Counted from the stretch's first letter, positions 1 through 9,604 are shown. The stretch: DNA of 64,000 nucleotides from Ramlibacter tataouinensis TTB310 (GCF_000215705.1 NC_015677.1:1004001-1068000), one strand, 5' to 3'. Numbers and translations: made by a program. The notes: a model not told the origin generated them from the sequence alone.

Positions 1-2
1 AG

Positions 3-1235
3 CACATCGCCGGCGCCGACGCGGTGGTCACCTCCACCGCGGTGCAGGCGGACAACCCCGAGGTGGTGGCGGCGCGCCGGCGCAAGATCCCGGTGGTGCC
101 GCGCGCCATGATGCTGGCCGAGCTGATGCGCCTGAAGCAGGGCATCGCCATCGCCGGCACCCACGGCAAGACCACCACCACCAGCCTGGTGGCCAGCATC
201 CTGGCCGAGGGCGGGCTGGACCCGACCTTCGTGATCGGCGGCAAGCTCAACAGCGCCGGCGCCAACGCCAAGCTGGGCGCCGGCGACTACATCGTGGTCG
301 AGGCCGACGAGTCCGACGCCTCGTTCCTGAACCTGATGCCGGTGATGGCGGTGGTGACCAACATCGACGCCGACCACATGGAAACCTACGGCCACGACTT
401 CGGCCGGCTCAAGGGCGCGTTCCTGGACTTCCTGCACCGCATGCCGTTCTACGGCACGGCCATCCTGTGCACCGACGACGCGGCCATCCGCGAGATCCTG
501 CCGGACGTCCAGTGCCCGGTCACGACCTACGGCGAGGGCGAGGACGCCCAGGTGCGCGCCGTCGGCATCCGTGCCGTCGGCCCGCAGATGCACTTCACGG
601 CGCAGCGGCGCAACGGCGTCGTGCTGCCCGACCTGGACATCAGGCTCAACCTGGCCGGCCACCACAACGTGCTGAACGCGCTGTCGGCGATCGCCGTCGC
701 CGTGGAGCTGAACGTGCCGGATGCCGCCGTGCAGAAGGCGCTGGCCGAATTCCGCGGCGTCGGCCGGCGCTTCCAGGGCTACGGCGAGCTGCCGGTGCGC
801 GCGGCCAACGGCGGCGGCCGCTTCATCGTGATCGAGGACTACGGCCACCACCCGGTGGAGATCGCCGCCACGCTGGCCGCGGCGCGCGGCGCCTACCCGG
901 GCCGGCGCCTGGTGCTGGCCTTCCAGCCGCACCGCTACACCCGCACGCGCGACTGCTTCGAGGACTTCGTCAAGGTGATGGGTCAGGCCGACGCGGTGCT
1001 GCTGGCCGAGGTGTATGCCGCCGGCGAGTTGCCCATCGTGGCCGCCGACGGCCGCTCGCTGGCGCGCGCGGTGCGCGTGGCCGGCAAGGTCGAGCCGGTG
1101 TTCGTGGACGACATCGCCGGCATGCCGGAGGCCATCCTGGAGATGGCCCGCGACGGCGACGTGGTGATGTGCATGGGCGCGGGCTCCATCGGGGGCGTGC
1201 CTTCGAAGCTGGTCGAGATGGGAGGCGGGGCATGA
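3..1235 (+). CDS. murC: UDP-N-acetylmuramate--L-alanine ligase (5' end cut by window)
   Basis: MurC adds L-alanine to UDP-MurNAc with ATP, the first peptide step of cytoplasmic peptidoglycan precursor synthesis. The frame is open from base 3, so the N-terminal Rossmann part (roughly 60 residues compared with the usual 460-480) lies outside the window. The Mur ligase P-loop GTHGKTTT lies near base 160, followed by the central domain (EADESDASF) and the C-terminal domain with FQPHRYTR. The stop overlaps the ddl start (ATGA), indicating translational coupling in the dcw cluster. Identity is secure because the DD-ligase and ftsQAZ follow directly. Confidence 0.97.
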   Translation, partial: HIAGADAVVTSTAVQADNPEVVAARRRKIPVVPRAMMLAELMRLKQGIAIAGTHGKTTTTSLVASILAEGGLDPTFVIGGKLNSAGANAKLGAGDYIVVEADESDASFLNLMPVMAVVTNIDADHMETYGHDFGRLKGAFLDFLHRMPFYGTAILCTDDAAIREILPDVQCPVTTYGEGEDAQVRAVGIRAVGPQMHFTAQRRNGVVLPDLDIRLNLAGHHNVLNALSAIAVAVELNVPDAAVQKALAEFRGVGRRFQGYGELPVRAANGGGRFIVIEDYGHHPVEIAATLAAARGAYPGRRLVLAFQPHRYTRTRDCFEDFVKVMGQADAVLLAEVYAAGELPIVAADGRSLARAVRVAGKVEPVFVDDIAGMPEAILEMARDGDVVMCMGAGSIGGVPSKLVEMGGGA

Positions 1236-2203
1236 GCGGTACCTTCAACTTTGGAAAGGTGGCTGTCCTGATGGGCGGCCAGTCGGCCGAGCGCGAGGTG
1301 TCGCTCATGTCCGGCAGCGGCGTGCTCAAGGCGCTGCAAGCCAAGGGCGTGGACGCGCACGCCTTCGATCCGGCGCAGCGCGACCTGTCCGAGCTCAAGC
1401 GCGAGGGCTTCGGGCGCTGCTTCATCGCCCTGCACGGCCGCTTCGGCGAGGACGGCACGGTGCAGGGCGCGCTGGAGCTGCTGGGCATCCCCTACACCGG
1501 CTCGGGCGTGATGGCCTCGTCCATCGCCATCGACAAGGTCATGACCAAGCGGGTCTGGCTGGCCGAGGGCATCCCGACGCCGAAGTACCGGCTGCTGCGG
1601 CGCGGCGCCTACCAGCGCGGGCAGGTGGTCCGCATCCCCGACGAGCTGGGCCTGCCGCTGATCGTCAAGCCGGCGCGCGAGGGCTCGTCCATCGGCGTCG
1701 CCAAGGTCCAGGGCTATTCCGAGATGCAGGGGGCCGTGGACGCGGCCGCCGCGCTGGATGCCGACGTGCTGTGCGAGCAGTTCGTCTCGGGCGACGAGGT
1801 GACCTGCCCGATCCTGGGAACGGGCGACGCGGCGCGCGCGCTGCCCGTCATCCGCATCGTCGCGCCGGCGGGCAACTACGACTACCAGAACAAGTACTTC
1901 ACCGACGACACCCAGTACCTGGTGCCCTGCGGCCTGCCGGCGGGCGAGGAGGCGGCCATCCAGGCGCTGGTGCTCAAGGCCTACCGCGTGCTGGGCTGCC
2001 GCGGCTGGGGCCGCATCGACGTGATGATCGACGGCAGGACGCGCCAGCCCTCGCTGCTGGAGATCAACACCTCGCCGGGCATGACCGGGCACTCGCTGGT
2101 GCCCATGTCGGCGCGTGCCGCCGGCATCAGCTACGAGGACCTGTGCGTCCAGCTGCTGGCCTCGGCCACGCTGGACCATGCCAAGGAGGCGGCCATCCCA
2201 TGA
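1232..2203 (+). CDS. ddl: D-alanine--D-alanine ligase
   Basis: This ATP-grasp enzyme joins two D-alanines for the peptidoglycan pentapeptide. The protein is 323 aa, typical for DdlB. The N-terminus has [20 protein letters not shown], the family's substrate-binding start. The ATP-grasp core has [11 protein letters not shown], and the metal-binding C-terminal part has [13 protein letters not shown]. The ATG at 1232 overlaps the murC stop by four bases, and the stop overlaps the ftsQ start, so all three are probably co-translated. A longer upstream open frame exists but would run antisense-like through murC and is ignored. Confidence 0.97.
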   Translation: MSGTFNFGKVAVLMGGQSAEREVSLMSGSGVLKALQAKGVDAHAFDPAQRDLSELKREGFGRCFIALHGRFGEDGTVQGALELLGIPYTGSGVMASSIAIDKVMTKRVWLAEGIPTPKYRLLRRGAYQRGQVVRIPDELGLPLIVKPAREGSSIGVAKVQGYSEMQGAVDAAAALDADVLCEQFVSGDEVTCPILGTGDAARALPVIRIVAPAGNYDYQNKYFTDDTQYLVPCGLPAGEEAAIQALVLKAYRVLGCRGWGRIDVMIDGRTRQPSLLEINTSPGMTGHSLVPMSARAAGISYEDLCVQLLASATLDHAKEAAIP

Positions 2204-2997
2204 AGGCTTCCGCCGCGCTGACCCTGCCGGCCGACGTCAGGCTGATGAACATCACCGCCACGGTGCTGTTCGCGGCCTGCGGCGTGCTGCTGCTGGCGGC
2301 GCTGGCGTGGTGGCTGGTGCGGCACCCGGCGTTCGCGCTGGGGCGCATCACGGTGCAGGGCGACGTGGCGCACAACAGCCCGGCCACGCTGCGGGCCAAC
2401 GTGGCCCCGCGCATGGCGGGCAACTTCTTCACGGTGGACCTGGTCGCGGTGCGGCAGGCATTCGAGGCCGCGCCCTGGGTCCGGCAGGCCGTGGTGCGTC
2501 GCGAGTTCCCCAACCGGCTGCGCGTGCTGCTGCAGGAGCACCGGCCGGTGGCCCTGTGGGGCACCGAGGGCGAATCGGCCCTGGTCAACAGCCACGGCGA
2601 GGTGTTCGAGGCCGATCCCGGCGACATCGAGCCGGAGGGGCTGCCGCGGCTGGCCGGCCCCGACGGACAGGCCGCCCAGGTGCTGGCCATGTACCGCGCG
2701 CTGGCGCCGCTGTTCCAGCCGCTGGGGCTCGAGCTGGTGCAGCTGGTGCTCACCAGCCGGGGCAGCTGGCAGGCCACGATGGACACCGGCGCGTCCGTGG
2801 AACTGGGCCGCGGCCCGGTGCAGGAGGTGGCGGCCCGGACCCGGAGGTTCGCGCAGACGCTGGCGCAGGCGGCTTCCAAGCTGGGCCGCCGGCCCGAGGC
2901 CCTGGTTTCCGCCGACCTGCGCCACGGGGACGGTTACGCGATCCGTCTGCGGGGCGTCACCACCGCCACGGGCGCAGAGGCGCAGAAAAAGAAATGA
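2200..2997 (+). CDS. ftsQ: cell division protein FtsQ
   Basis: FtsQ is a bitopic inner-membrane divisome protein that links early and late division proteins through FtsB/FtsL. The 265-aa product has a short cytoplasmic N-terminus, one membrane segment near residues 17-38, then a POTRA domain beginning around [11 protein letters not shown] and the FtsQ beta domain ([18 protein letters not shown] is the conserved POTRA/beta junction). The start overlaps the ddl stop by four bases (ATGA). The C-terminal tail is rich in Thr/Ala/Lys. The position between ddl and ftsA is canonical. Confidence 0.95.
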   Translation: MKASAALTLPADVRLMNITATVLFAACGVLLLAALAWWLVRHPAFALGRITVQGDVAHNSPATLRANVAPRMAGNFFTVDLVAVRQAFEAAPWVRQAVVRREFPNRLRVLLQEHRPVALWGTEGESALVNSHGEVFEADPGDIEPEGLPRLAGPDGQAAQVLAMYRALAPLFQPLGLELVQLVLTSRGSWQATMDTGASVELGRGPVQEVAARTRRFAQTLAQAASKLGRRPEALVSADLRHGDGYAIRLRGVTTATGAEAQKKK

Positions 2998-3043
2998 CTT
3001 GGGGACAGACCTTCAGCTCTGTGCTCACCGACTAGAGGAAGCG

Positions 3044-4273
3044 ATGGCAAAGGAATACAAGGACCTGGTCGTCGGCCTGGACATCGGCACCGCCAAGGTG
3101 ATGGCGGTGGTGGCCGAGGTCCTGCCGGGCGGCGAGCTCAAGCTGGCAGGGCTGGGCGTGGCGCCGTCCAATGGCCTCAAGCGCGGCGTGGTGGTGAACA
3201 TCGACGCCACGGTGCAGAGCATCCAGCAGGCCCTGAAGGAGGCCGAGCTGATGGCCGACTGCAAGATCACGCGGGTCTACACCGGCATCACCGGCAGCCA
3301 CATCCGCGGCATCAACTCCAGCGGCATGGTGGCCGTCAAGGACAAGGAGGTCACGCCGGCCGACGTGGCGCGCGTGGTCGAGACGGCGCGCGCCATCAAC
3401 ATCTCGACGGACCAGCGCCTGCTGCTGGTGGAGCCGCAGGAGTTCGTGATCGACGGCCAGGACGTCAAGGAGCCGATCGGCATGAGCGGCATCCGGCTGG
3501 AGGCCAAGGTCCACATCGTCACCGGCGCGCAGAGCGCGGCCGAGAACATCGTCAAGTGCGTGCGCCGCTGCGGCCTGGAGGTCGACCAGCTGCTGCTGAA
3601 CCCGCTGGCCTCCAGCGCCGCCGTGCTGACCGAGGACGAGCGCGAGCTGGGCGTGGCCCTGGTGGACATCGGCGCCGGCACCACCGACGTGGCCATCTTC
3701 ACCGGCGGCGCCATCCGGCACACCGCCGTGATCCCCATCGCCGGCGACCTGATCACCAGCGACATCGCGATGGCGCTGCGCACGCCCACCAAGGACGCCG
3801 AGGACATCAAGGTCGAGAGCGGCTACGCCAAGCAGCTGCTGGCCGACCCGGAGCAGCAGGTCGAGGTGCCGGGCCTGGGCGACCGCGGCCCGCGCCTGCT
3901 GAGCAAGCAGGCCCTGGCCGGCGTGATCGAGCCGCGCATCGAGGAGATCTTCTCGCTGGTGCAGCAGGTGGTGCGCGAGTCGGGCTACGAGGAGGTGCTG
4001 TCCTCGGGCATCGTCATCACCGGCGGCAGCGCCGTCATGCCCGGCATGGTGGAACTGGGCGAGGACATCTTCCTCAAGCCGGTGCGCCGCGGCGTGCCCA
4101 AGTATTCGAGCGCCCTGTCCGACATGGTGGCCCAGCCCCGGGCCGCCACCGTGATGGGGCTGCTGGAGGAAGCGCGCCTGGCGCGCCTGCGCGGCTTCAA
4201 GGTGGCGCAGAAGAACGGATCGATGAAGACGGCCTTCGGCCGCTTCAAGGATTTCATCGTGGGGAACTTCTGA
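3044..4273 (+). CDS. ftsA: cell division protein FtsA
   Basis: FtsA is the actin-like ATPase that tethers FtsZ to the membrane. The 409-aa product begins KDLVVGLDIGTAKVMAVV (phosphate 1 motif) and has DIGAGTTDVAIF (phosphate 2) and ITGGSAVMPG (adenosine motif). The C-terminus ends in a basic/hydrophobic helix (GRFKDFIVGNF) that fits the membrane-targeting sequence. I chose the ATG at 3044, preceded by AGAGGAA, over an in-frame ATG 45 bases upstream that would add residues foreign to the family. It lies 46 bases after ftsQ. Confidence 0.96.
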   Translation: MAKEYKDLVVGLDIGTAKVMAVVAEVLPGGELKLAGLGVAPSNGLKRGVVVNIDATVQSIQQALKEAELMADCKITRVYTGITGSHIRGINSSGMVAVKDKEVTPADVARVVETARAINISTDQRLLLVEPQEFVIDGQDVKEPIGMSGIRLEAKVHIVTGAQSAAENIVKCVRRCGLEVDQLLLNPLASSAAVLTEDERELGVALVDIGAGTTDVAIFTGGAIRHTAVIPIAGDLITSDIAMALRTPTKDAEDIKVESGYAKQLLADPEQQVEVPGLGDRGPRLLSKQALAGVIEPRIEEIFSLVQQVVRESGYEEVLSSGIVITGGSAVMPGMVELGEDIFLKPVRRGVPKYSSALSDMVAQPRAATVMGLLEEARLARLRGFKVAQKNGSMKTAFGRFKDFIVGNF

Positions 4274-4307
4274 GCATGTTCCCCTGCAGCAGACCCAGAA
4301 AGGAGCG

Positions 4308-4388
4308 ATGGCGGTGCACCGGCCCGCCGACGTGAACGTTCATGGTCCCAAAAACAGTCTTACAGCAGGCAACTGCACACAGCATTAG
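4308..4388 (+). CDS. possible 26-aa small ORF between ftsA and ftsZ
   Basis: A 26-codon frame starts at an ATG preceded by AAAGGAG at ideal spacing and ends in a TAG that overlaps the ftsZ Shine-Dalgarno (TAGGAG). The peptide (MAVHRPADVNVHGPKNSLTA and six more residues) has no recognisable motif. Its layout suggests a translated leader coupled to ftsZ, but it could be chance. Nothing is known about it to me; expression is inferred only from the ribosome-binding site. Confidence 0.3.
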   Translation: MAVHRPADVNVHGPKNSLTAGNCTQH

Positions 4389-4398
4389 GAGTAGAGCA

Positions 4399-5622
4399 AT
4401 GAGCATCGAAATGATCGAGGTCGAAGAGTTCAACCTGGGCACCCAGATCAAGGTGATCGGCGTGGGCGGCGGCGGCGGCAACGCCGTCGAGCACATGATC
4501 GGGCGGTCGGTGCAGGGCGTGGAGTTCATCTGCGCCAACACGGACGCGCAGGCGCTGTGCCGCAGCGCCGCGCACAAGACCATCCAGCTGGGCCACAGCG
4601 GCCTGGGCGCCGGCAGCAAGCCCGAGAAGGGCCGCGAGGCGGCCGAGGCCGCGTCCGAGGACATCCGCGAGGCCATCGACGGCGCGCACATGCTGTTCAT
4701 CACCGCCGGCATGGGCGGCGGCACCGGCACCGGCGCGGCGCCGGTGATCGCCCGCATCGCCAAGGAGATGGGCATCCTCACCGTGGGCGTGGTGACCAAG
4801 CCCTTCGACTGGGAAGGCGGCCGCCGCATGACCAACGCCGACCAGGGCCTGGCCGAGCTGGAGGCCAACGTGGACTCGCTGATCGTGATCCTGAACGAGA
4901 AGCTGCTGGACGTGCTGGGCGACGACGTCACCCAGGACGAGGCCTTCGCGCATGCCAACGACGTGCTGAAGAACGCCGTCGGCGGCATCGCGGAGATCAT
5001 CAACGTGCCCGGCCACGTGAACGTGGACTTCGAGGACGTGCGCACCGTGATGGGCGAGCCCGGCAAGGCGATGATGGGCACGGCGGTGGCCGCGGGCCCG
5101 GACCGCGCGCGCATCGCGGCGGAGCAGGCCGTGGCCTGCCCGCTGCTGGAGGGCATCGACCTGTCGGGCGCCAAGGGCGTGCTGGTGCTGATCACCGCGG
5201 CCAAGGGCAGCCTCAAGCTGTCGGAGTCCAAGCTGGCGATGAACACCATCCGCGCCTACGCCTCGGCCGACGCGCACGTGATCTACGGCACGGCCTACGA
5301 CGACAACCTGGGCGACGAGGTGCGTGTGACGGTGGTGGCCACCGGCCTGTCGCGCCATGGCCAGCAGCGCCGCACCGCCCCGCCGCTGCAGGTGCTGCGC
5401 ACCGGCACCGACAACGTGCCTTTCAACGTGCCCACCCTCCACGGCGCAGGCGCCGCGCTGGGCGTGGCGTCACAGGCCCAGCAGCCGGACTACGGCGGCA
5501 TGGCGGTGCCCAGCGTCTGGCGCACCAACCGAACCCAGGCGGCTGCCAAGGTCGACGCGCTGTCCTCGGGCGGCATGGACGACTTCGAGATCCCGGCCTT
5601 CCTGCGCAAGCAGGCCGACTGA
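4399..5622 (+). CDS. ftsZ: cell division protein FtsZ
   Basis: This tubulin-like GTPase forms the Z ring. The 407-aa protein has an acidic start (IEMIEVEEFNLG), the glycine-rich GVGGGGGNAV loop, the tubulin signature GGGTGTGAAP, the T7-loop catalytic region (NVDFEDV) and a linker ending in the conserved C-terminal peptide DDFEIPAFLRKQ that binds FtsA and ZipA-type partners. The ATG at 4399 has a good AGGAG site; an in-frame ATG 57 bases upstream adds non-conserved residues. The gap from ftsA is 125 bases, longer than elsewhere in the cluster, so an extra promoter may lie there. Confidence 0.97.
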   Translation: MSIEMIEVEEFNLGTQIKVIGVGGGGGNAVEHMIGRSVQGVEFICANTDAQALCRSAAHKTIQLGHSGLGAGSKPEKGREAAEAASEDIREAIDGAHMLFITAGMGGGTGTGAAPVIARIAKEMGILTVGVVTKPFDWEGGRRMTNADQGLAELEANVDSLIVILNEKLLDVLGDDVTQDEAFAHANDVLKNAVGGIAEIINVPGHVNVDFEDVRTVMGEPGKAMMGTAVAAGPDRARIAAEQAVACPLLEGIDLSGAKGVLVLITAAKGSLKLSESKLAMNTIRAYASADAHVIYGTAYDDNLGDEVRVTVVATGLSRHGQQRRTAPPLQVLRTGTDNVPFNVPTLHGAGAALGVASQAQQPDYGGMAVPSVWRTNRTQAAAKVDALSSGGMDDFEIPAFLRKQAD

Positions 5623-5637
5623 CCCCGCCGCTGCCGA

Positions 5638-5668
5638 GCCCGTGCCTATCGGGGAGATAGGCACGGGC
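5638..5668 (+). terminator. 13-bp perfect hairpin between ftsZ and lpxC
   Basis: GCCCGTGCCTATC (5638-5650) and its exact complement (5656-5668) flank a five-base loop. No T-run follows, so this is a terminator-like or mRNA-stabilising hairpin rather than a textbook intrinsic terminator. It separates ftsZ from lpxC. Confidence 0.6.
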
Positions 5669-5700
5669 CGCCCCGCGCCTGTAACCCGAAACGTAAAATC

Positions 5701-6630
5701 ATGCGCATGCTCCAACAACGCACCCTCAAGACCCTCACCCGCGCGGTGGGCGTGGGCCTGCACAGCGGCCAGCGTGTGGAGCTGACGCTGCGCCCCGCGC
5801 CGCCGGACACCGGCATCGTGTTCCGCCGGGTCGACCTGCCCCAGCCGGTCGACATCCCGGTGTCGGCGCAGAGCGTGACCGACACCCGCCTGGCCTCCAC
5901 CGTGTCCAACGGCGGCGCCAAGGTGCACACGGTGGAGCACCTCATGTCGGCGTGCTGCGGCCTGGGCCTGGACAACCTCTACGTGGACATCACGGCCGAG
6001 GAGGTGCCCATCCTGGACGGCTCGTCCGCCTCGTTCGTGTTCCTGCTGCAAAGCGCGGGCATCGAGCACCAGAAGGCGCCGCGCCGCTTCATCCGGGTGC
6101 GCGAGCCGGTCGAGGTGCGCGAAGGCGAGGGCGAGACGCTGAAGTGGGCCAAGCTGGAGCCCTACCACGGCTTCAGGCTGGGCTTCGAGATCGACTTCGC
6201 CCACCGCGTGGTGGCAGCCACCGGCCAGCGCTACGAGTTCGACCTGAGCCGCGGCAACTACAGCCGCGACATCGCGCGGGCCCGCACCTTCGGCTTCACC
6301 AAGGACGTGGAGATGATGCGCGCCAACGGCCTGAGCCTGGGCGGCGGGCTGGACAACGCGGTGGTGATGGACGACTACCGGGTGCTCAATCCCGACGGCC
6401 TGCGCTACGACGACGAGCTGGTCAAGCACAAGATCCTGGACGCCATGGGCGACCTGTACCTGGTCGGCAAGCCGCTGCTGGCTTCCTACCGCGCGTTCCG
6501 CTCCGGCCATGCGCTGAACAACAAGCTGCTGCGCGCGCTGCTGGCCAAGCCCTCGGCCTTCGAGGTCGTGACCTTCCAGGACGAGAAGCTGGCCCCGATC
6601 GGCTTCGCGCAGCCGGCGCGCGCCTGGTAG
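5701..6630 (+). CDS. lpxC: UDP-3-O-acyl-N-acetylglucosamine deacetylase
   Basis: LpxC is the zinc deacetylase that commits UDP-GlcNAc to lipid A synthesis. The product is 309 aa. Zinc ligands are visible in HTVEHLMSA (His) and [15 protein letters not shown] (His and Asp), and the N-terminus reads [18 protein letters not shown]. Translation may begin at the ATG at 5701 or at the second ATG at 5707 (MLQQRTLK), which matches the family start better. The gene follows ftsZ, as in many proteobacteria. Confidence 0.96.
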   Translation: MRMLQQRTLKTLTRAVGVGLHSGQRVELTLRPAPPDTGIVFRRVDLPQPVDIPVSAQSVTDTRLASTVSNGGAKVHTVEHLMSACCGLGLDNLYVDITAEEVPILDGSSASFVFLLQSAGIEHQKAPRRFIRVREPVEVREGEGETLKWAKLEPYHGFRLGFEIDFAHRVVAATGQRYEFDLSRGNYSRDIARARTFGFTKDVEMMRANGLSLGGGLDNAVVMDDYRVLNPDGLRYDDELVKHKILDAMGDLYLVGKPLLASYRAFRSGHALNNKLLRALLAKPSAFEVVTFQDEKLAPIGFAQPARAW

Positions 6631-6652
6631 CGGCGGCTGCCGCGATTCCACC

Positions 6653-6829
6653 GTGCTGCTGTTCCGCTGGATCCTGCTGCTGTCGTTGCTGGCGGCGGCC
6701 GTGTGCTTCGCGTTCTACGCCGGCACCGGCCAGCCGCGCTTCAAGCGCCGGGGCCTGGTGATCCTGAAGTGGACCCTGATCGCCGCCTTCGGCTTCTTCG
6801 CGGTGCTGGCGGTGGAGCGGCTGGCCTGA
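6653..6829 (+). CDS. small two-helix membrane protein of unknown function
   Basis: A GTG-started frame of 58 codons follows lpxC by 22 bases. The peptide has a hydrophobic helix at residues 3-20, a short basic loop (PRFKRRG) and a second helix at about 31-52, so it is predicted to be a two-span inner-membrane protein. I recognise no named domain. Similar short membrane proteins occur behind lpxC in related bacteria to my recollection, which would suggest a link to the envelope, but this is inference. There is no strong Shine-Dalgarno, so the start is uncertain. Confidence 0.6.
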   Translation: MLLFRWILLLSLLAAAVCFAFYAGTGQPRFKRRGLVILKWTLIAAFGFFAVLAVERLA

Positions 6830-6831
6830 GG

Positions 6832-7758
6832 TCACGAACCACGTTTATCGGCGACGGGCGCATGCCGCGCCATCAGCTCGGCGATCCAGTCGATGAACAC
6901 ACGCAGCTTGGTGCTGACATGCCGGTTCGGCCGATACGCCACGTACAGCGGCATCGGCTCGAAGCGCCAGTCCTCGAACAGGGACACCAGCTCGCCGCTT
7001 GCCAGGTGCGCCCGGCACATGTAATCCGGCAGCCAAAGGACCCCCAGGCCGGCCAACCCGGCTGCGAGGTAGGCATTGCCGTCGTCCACTGCGAGCACGT
7101 AGCGGCCTTGCACATCGATGCTTTCGCCGCCGCGGCGCATCGCATAGGGGTAGGTCTTGCCGTTGCGCGACCACAGGAAACCCACGACGCGGTGATGCGT
7201 GTCTTCCAGCTGCCGCGGGTGTGAGGGAGTGCCGGCGCGTTCCAGGTAGCTGGGCGCCGCGCAAGCCCTGAGCTGCAGGTCCCCCACGCGGCGGGCCATC
7301 AGCGACTGGTCGGTGAGTTCGCCGCCGCGCACGACACAGTCCACGTTCTCGCCGATCATGTCCACCAGGCGATCGCTCACGCCCATGTCGATCTGGATGT
7401 CGGGATAGCGTGCATGGAACGCCGGCAAGGCCGGCACCAGGATCATGCGGGCCAGCGGGCTGGGCACATCCACCCGCAGCCGCCCACTGGGCGATGCCGA
7501 GGCGCCGGACAGGCTGGCCTCCGCATCGTCCAGGTCGGCCAGCAGGCGCAGAACGCGGTCATAGAAGGCGGCACCGTCGGCCGTGACATGGACCCTGCGC
7601 GTGGTGCGGTTGAGCAGCTTGACGCGCAGCCGTGCCTCCATCTGCTGCACCAGCTGGGTCACGCTGGTCTTGCTCATGTGGAGCGTCTCGGCCGCCTTGG
7701 TGAAGCTGCCTGCCTCCACCACGCGGGCGAATGCCTGCATCGCATCGAACCGGTCCAT
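6832..7758 (-). CDS. LysR-family transcriptional regulator
   Basis: The 308-aa protein has an N-terminal winged helix-turn-helix (residues 1-60; GSFTKAAETLHMSKTSVTQL is the recognition region) and a C-terminal periplasmic-binding-like effector domain starting near residue 90 (GRLRVDVPSPLARMILVPAL). It belongs to the CrgA/DmlR-like branch by the FARVVEAGSFT start. It is transcribed divergently from the RidA-like gene at 7893 across 134 bases, so that gene is its most likely target, together with autorepression. The effector is unknown. Confidence 0.93.
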   Translation of the reverse strand: MDRFDAMQAFARVVEAGSFTKAAETLHMSKTSVTQLVQQMEARLRVKLLNRTTRRVHVTADGAAFYDRVLRLLADLDDAEASLSGASASPSGRLRVDVPSPLARMILVPALPAFHARYPDIQIDMGVSDRLVDMIGENVDCVVRGGELTDQSLMARRVGDLQLRACAAPSYLERAGTPSHPRQLEDTHHRVVGFLWSRNGKTYPYAMRRGGESIDVQGRYVLAVDDGNAYLAAGLAGLGVLWLPDYMCRAHLASGELVSLFEDWRFEPMPLYVAYRPNRHVSTKLRVFIDWIAELMARHAPVADKRGS

Positions 7759-7892
7759 CGCTGCTCCAGAAGCTTCGAAGATTGTTTGGAGTTTACGGAC
7801 AGTGATGGCCAGGCTTGCTCGTTTATGCGCGAGGCACGAGGCCCTAGATTGCGCTGACCGTCAATACCGACACCCCCATCGAGGAGCAACCA

Positions 7893-8303
7893 ATGACAAA
7901 GCGCGACGTCGTTTTTCCGCCTGGACGCCAGGCCCTTTATGAAAGGAACCGCTATTCGCCTGCGATCCGCTCCAATGGCTTCCTGTTCGTTTCCGGACAA
8001 GTAGGCAGTCGCGAGGACGGCTCGCCCGAGCCCGAGCTGGAAGCGCAGGTCCGGCTCGCGTTCGACAACCTGAACGCCGTCCTCGCCGCTGCAGGCTGCA
8101 CCTTCGACGACGTGGTCGACGTCACCGTCTTCATCGTCGATCCCGAATCGAAGTTCGACACGATCTGGAAGCTGGTGCCGCCGTATTGGGGCAAGGCGCC
8201 GCACCCGACGCTGACCGGCATCGGCGTGACCTGGCTCTATGGCTTCGACTTCGAAATCAAGGTGATCGCGAAGCTTCCAGAGACCCGGGAGCTGCCTGCC
8301 TAG
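7893..8303 (+). CDS. RidA/YjgF-family protein lacking the catalytic arginine motif
   Basis: The product is 136 aa with the YjgF/RidA fold ([33 protein letters not shown]). True RidA enamine/imine deaminases carry an arginine in a PARS-type motif; here the corresponding stretch reads [11 protein letters not shown], so deaminase activity cannot be assumed. It may bind a small ligand or act in a catabolic step. An SD of GAGGAG precedes the ATG. It is divergent from a LysR regulator and converges on ruvC with the two stop codons overlapping (8300-8303). Confidence 0.88.
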   Translation: MTKRDVVFPPGRQALYERNRYSPAIRSNGFLFVSGQVGSREDGSPEPELEAQVRLAFDNLNAVLAAAGCTFDDVVDVTVFIVDPESKFDTIWKLVPPYWGKAPHPTLTGIGVTWLYGFDFEIKVIAKLPETRELPA

Positions 8304-8848
8304 TAGGTGCGCCCGGCCTTGTACATGCCGGTGCTCCTGCGCGCCGTGCCGGCGGCCCGCGCCAGGCGCGCCATGGAGCTGCCGGCATGGGCGTGGGTGA
8401 TGGCCAGGCCCAGCGCGTCGGCCGCGTCCTTGCCCGGCAGGCCGGGCAGCTGGAGCAGCCGCTTGACCATCTCCTGCACCTCGGCCTTGCCGGCCCTGCC
8501 GTAACCGGCCACCGCCTGCTTCATCTGCAGCGCGGTGTACTCGGCCACCGGCAGCGCCCCCGCCACCAGCGCCGTGACGCAGGCGCCGCGCGCCTGGCCC
8601 AGCAGCAGCGTGGACTGCGGATTCGCGTTGACGAACACGATCTCCACCGCCGCGGCGTCCGGCGTGTAGCGCGAGCGCACCTCGGCGATGCCCTCGAACA
8701 GCACCTTCAGCCGCGCCGGCAGGTCGCCGCGCGCCAGGTGCGTGGTGCTGATGGTGCCGCTGGCCACGTACCGCAGTGCGTGGCCGTCCAGGTCCACCAC
8801 GCCGAAGCCGGTGGTCTGCAGGCCGGGGTCGATGCCGAGGATGCGCAT
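8300..8848 (-). CDS. ruvC: Holliday junction resolvase RuvC
   Basis: RuvC cuts Holliday junctions during recombinational repair with RuvAB. The 182-aa product begins [18 protein letters not shown] with the first catalytic Asp, then has VEIVFVNAN (the Glu) and [16 protein letters not shown] with the last acidic pair. I chose the ATG at 8848 because the GIDPG motif sits directly behind it; a longer upstream frame overlaps the toxin gene. ruvA and ruvB are not in the window. Confidence 0.95.
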   Translation of the reverse strand: MRILGIDPGLQTTGFGVVDLDGHALRYVASGTISTTHLARGDLPARLKVLFEGIAEVRSRYTPDAAAVEIVFVNANPQSTLLLGQARGACVTALVAGALPVAEYTALQMKQAVAGYGRAGKAEVQEMVKRLLQLPGLPGKDAADALGLAITHAHAGSSMARLARAAGTARRSTGMYKAGRTY

Positions 8849-8850
8849 GG

Positions 8851-9264
8851 TCAGGACGGCGCGCGGGTCCAGTTCTCCAGCATCAGCGGCGCCTGGATGC
8901 GCCGGTAGTGCCGTTCGTTGTTGGTGACCAGCACGGCGCCTGCGGCCAGGGCATGGGCAGCGATCATCATGTCCACCTCTCCGATGGGCTGCCCGGCCTG
9001 CGTCAGCTGGTGGCGGATGGCGGCATACCAATCCGCGCAGTCGGCGTCCCAGGACAGGACGCGGATGATCTTGAACATCCGCTGCACCGCCAGATGCAGC
9101 CTGTGCGTGGCGGGCAGCCGCTTCAGGCCGTATTGAAGCTCCGCGCGCGTCATCGCCGAGATGCAGATGTCTGCCGGCGCATGGGTGGCGATGCGCGCCT
9201 CGACCTCCGGCGAGGTGCCCTTGACCAGGTAGCTCACCGTATCGGTGTCCAGCAGGTGGAGCAT
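8851..9264 (-). CDS. VapC-type PIN-domain toxin
   Basis: This is a 137-aa PIN ribonuclease, the toxin of a type II toxin-antitoxin pair that usually cleaves tRNA or rRNA. The acidic active-site residues are visible in [19 protein letters not shown] and [13 protein letters not shown], and the fold ends with [13 protein letters not shown]. Its start overlaps the antitoxin stop (ATGA). It sits three bases before ruvC, so it seems to have inserted upstream of that gene. The VapC class is clear; the substrate is not. Confidence 0.93.
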   Translation of the reverse strand: MLHLLDTDTVSYLVKGTSPEVEARIATHAPADICISAMTRAELQYGLKRLPATHRLHLAVQRMFKIIRVLSWDADCADWYAAIRHQLTQAGQPIGEVDMMIAAHALAAGAVLVTNNERHYRRIQAPLMLENWTRAPS

Positions 9265-9560
9265 CAGAACCTGGGCCCGCGCACCGACCCCGCCGGTGCC
9301 TCGTCGAACAATCCGCCGGAGGCGGGCACGCGGTTCATGGGACGTTCCGTCATGAAGTCGGCCGGCGCTTGCGCCGAATGCAGCAGCTCGAAAAATCCGG
9401 CCCAGGCCTGGGCGCCCGGCCGATCGGACAGGATGACGTCCCCGGTCGCTTCGTCACGCGTGACGTACACCTCGTCGCCTTCGAAGCGGAACTCGGCAGG
9501 CAGCCGCACGGCCTGGCTGGCACCGTTCTTGAACAGCTTGGCGGTACGTGTCTCGGCCAT
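9264..9560 (-). CDS. VapB/AbrB-type antitoxin
   Basis: The 98-aa antitoxin has an N-terminal swapped-hairpin AbrB/MazE DNA-binding domain ([20 protein letters not shown], then [15 protein letters not shown]) and a C-terminal tail that should wrap the VapC active site. It is the first gene of a two-gene operon with the toxin. A palindromic operator lies just upstream at 9583-9604, consistent with cooperative autorepression by the VapBC complex. SD GGAGAAG precedes the ATG. Confidence 0.92.
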   Translation of the reverse strand: MAETRTAKLFKNGASQAVRLPAEFRFEGDEVYVTRDEATGDVILSDRPGAQAWAGFFELLHSAQAPADFMTERPMNRVPASGGLFDEAPAGSVRGPRF

Positions 9561-9582
9561 GGCTTCTCCTTCTATGCCAGTG

Positions 9583-9604
9583 AGTATATATCGATGTATA
9601 TACT
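9583..9604. promoter_or_regulatory. palindromic operator of the vapBC operon
   Basis: AGTATATA (9583-9590) and TATATACT (9597-9604) form an exact inverted repeat around a six-base spacer. This AT-rich island stands out in a GC-rich region and lies 22 bases before the antitoxin ATG. The function as VapB binding site is inferred from the position and from how AbrB-type antitoxins autoregulate. Confidence 0.7.

Noticed and set aside
169..180. Short repeats of ACC in the murC P-loop
   Set aside because: Codes the Thr run of the P-loop; not a repeat element.
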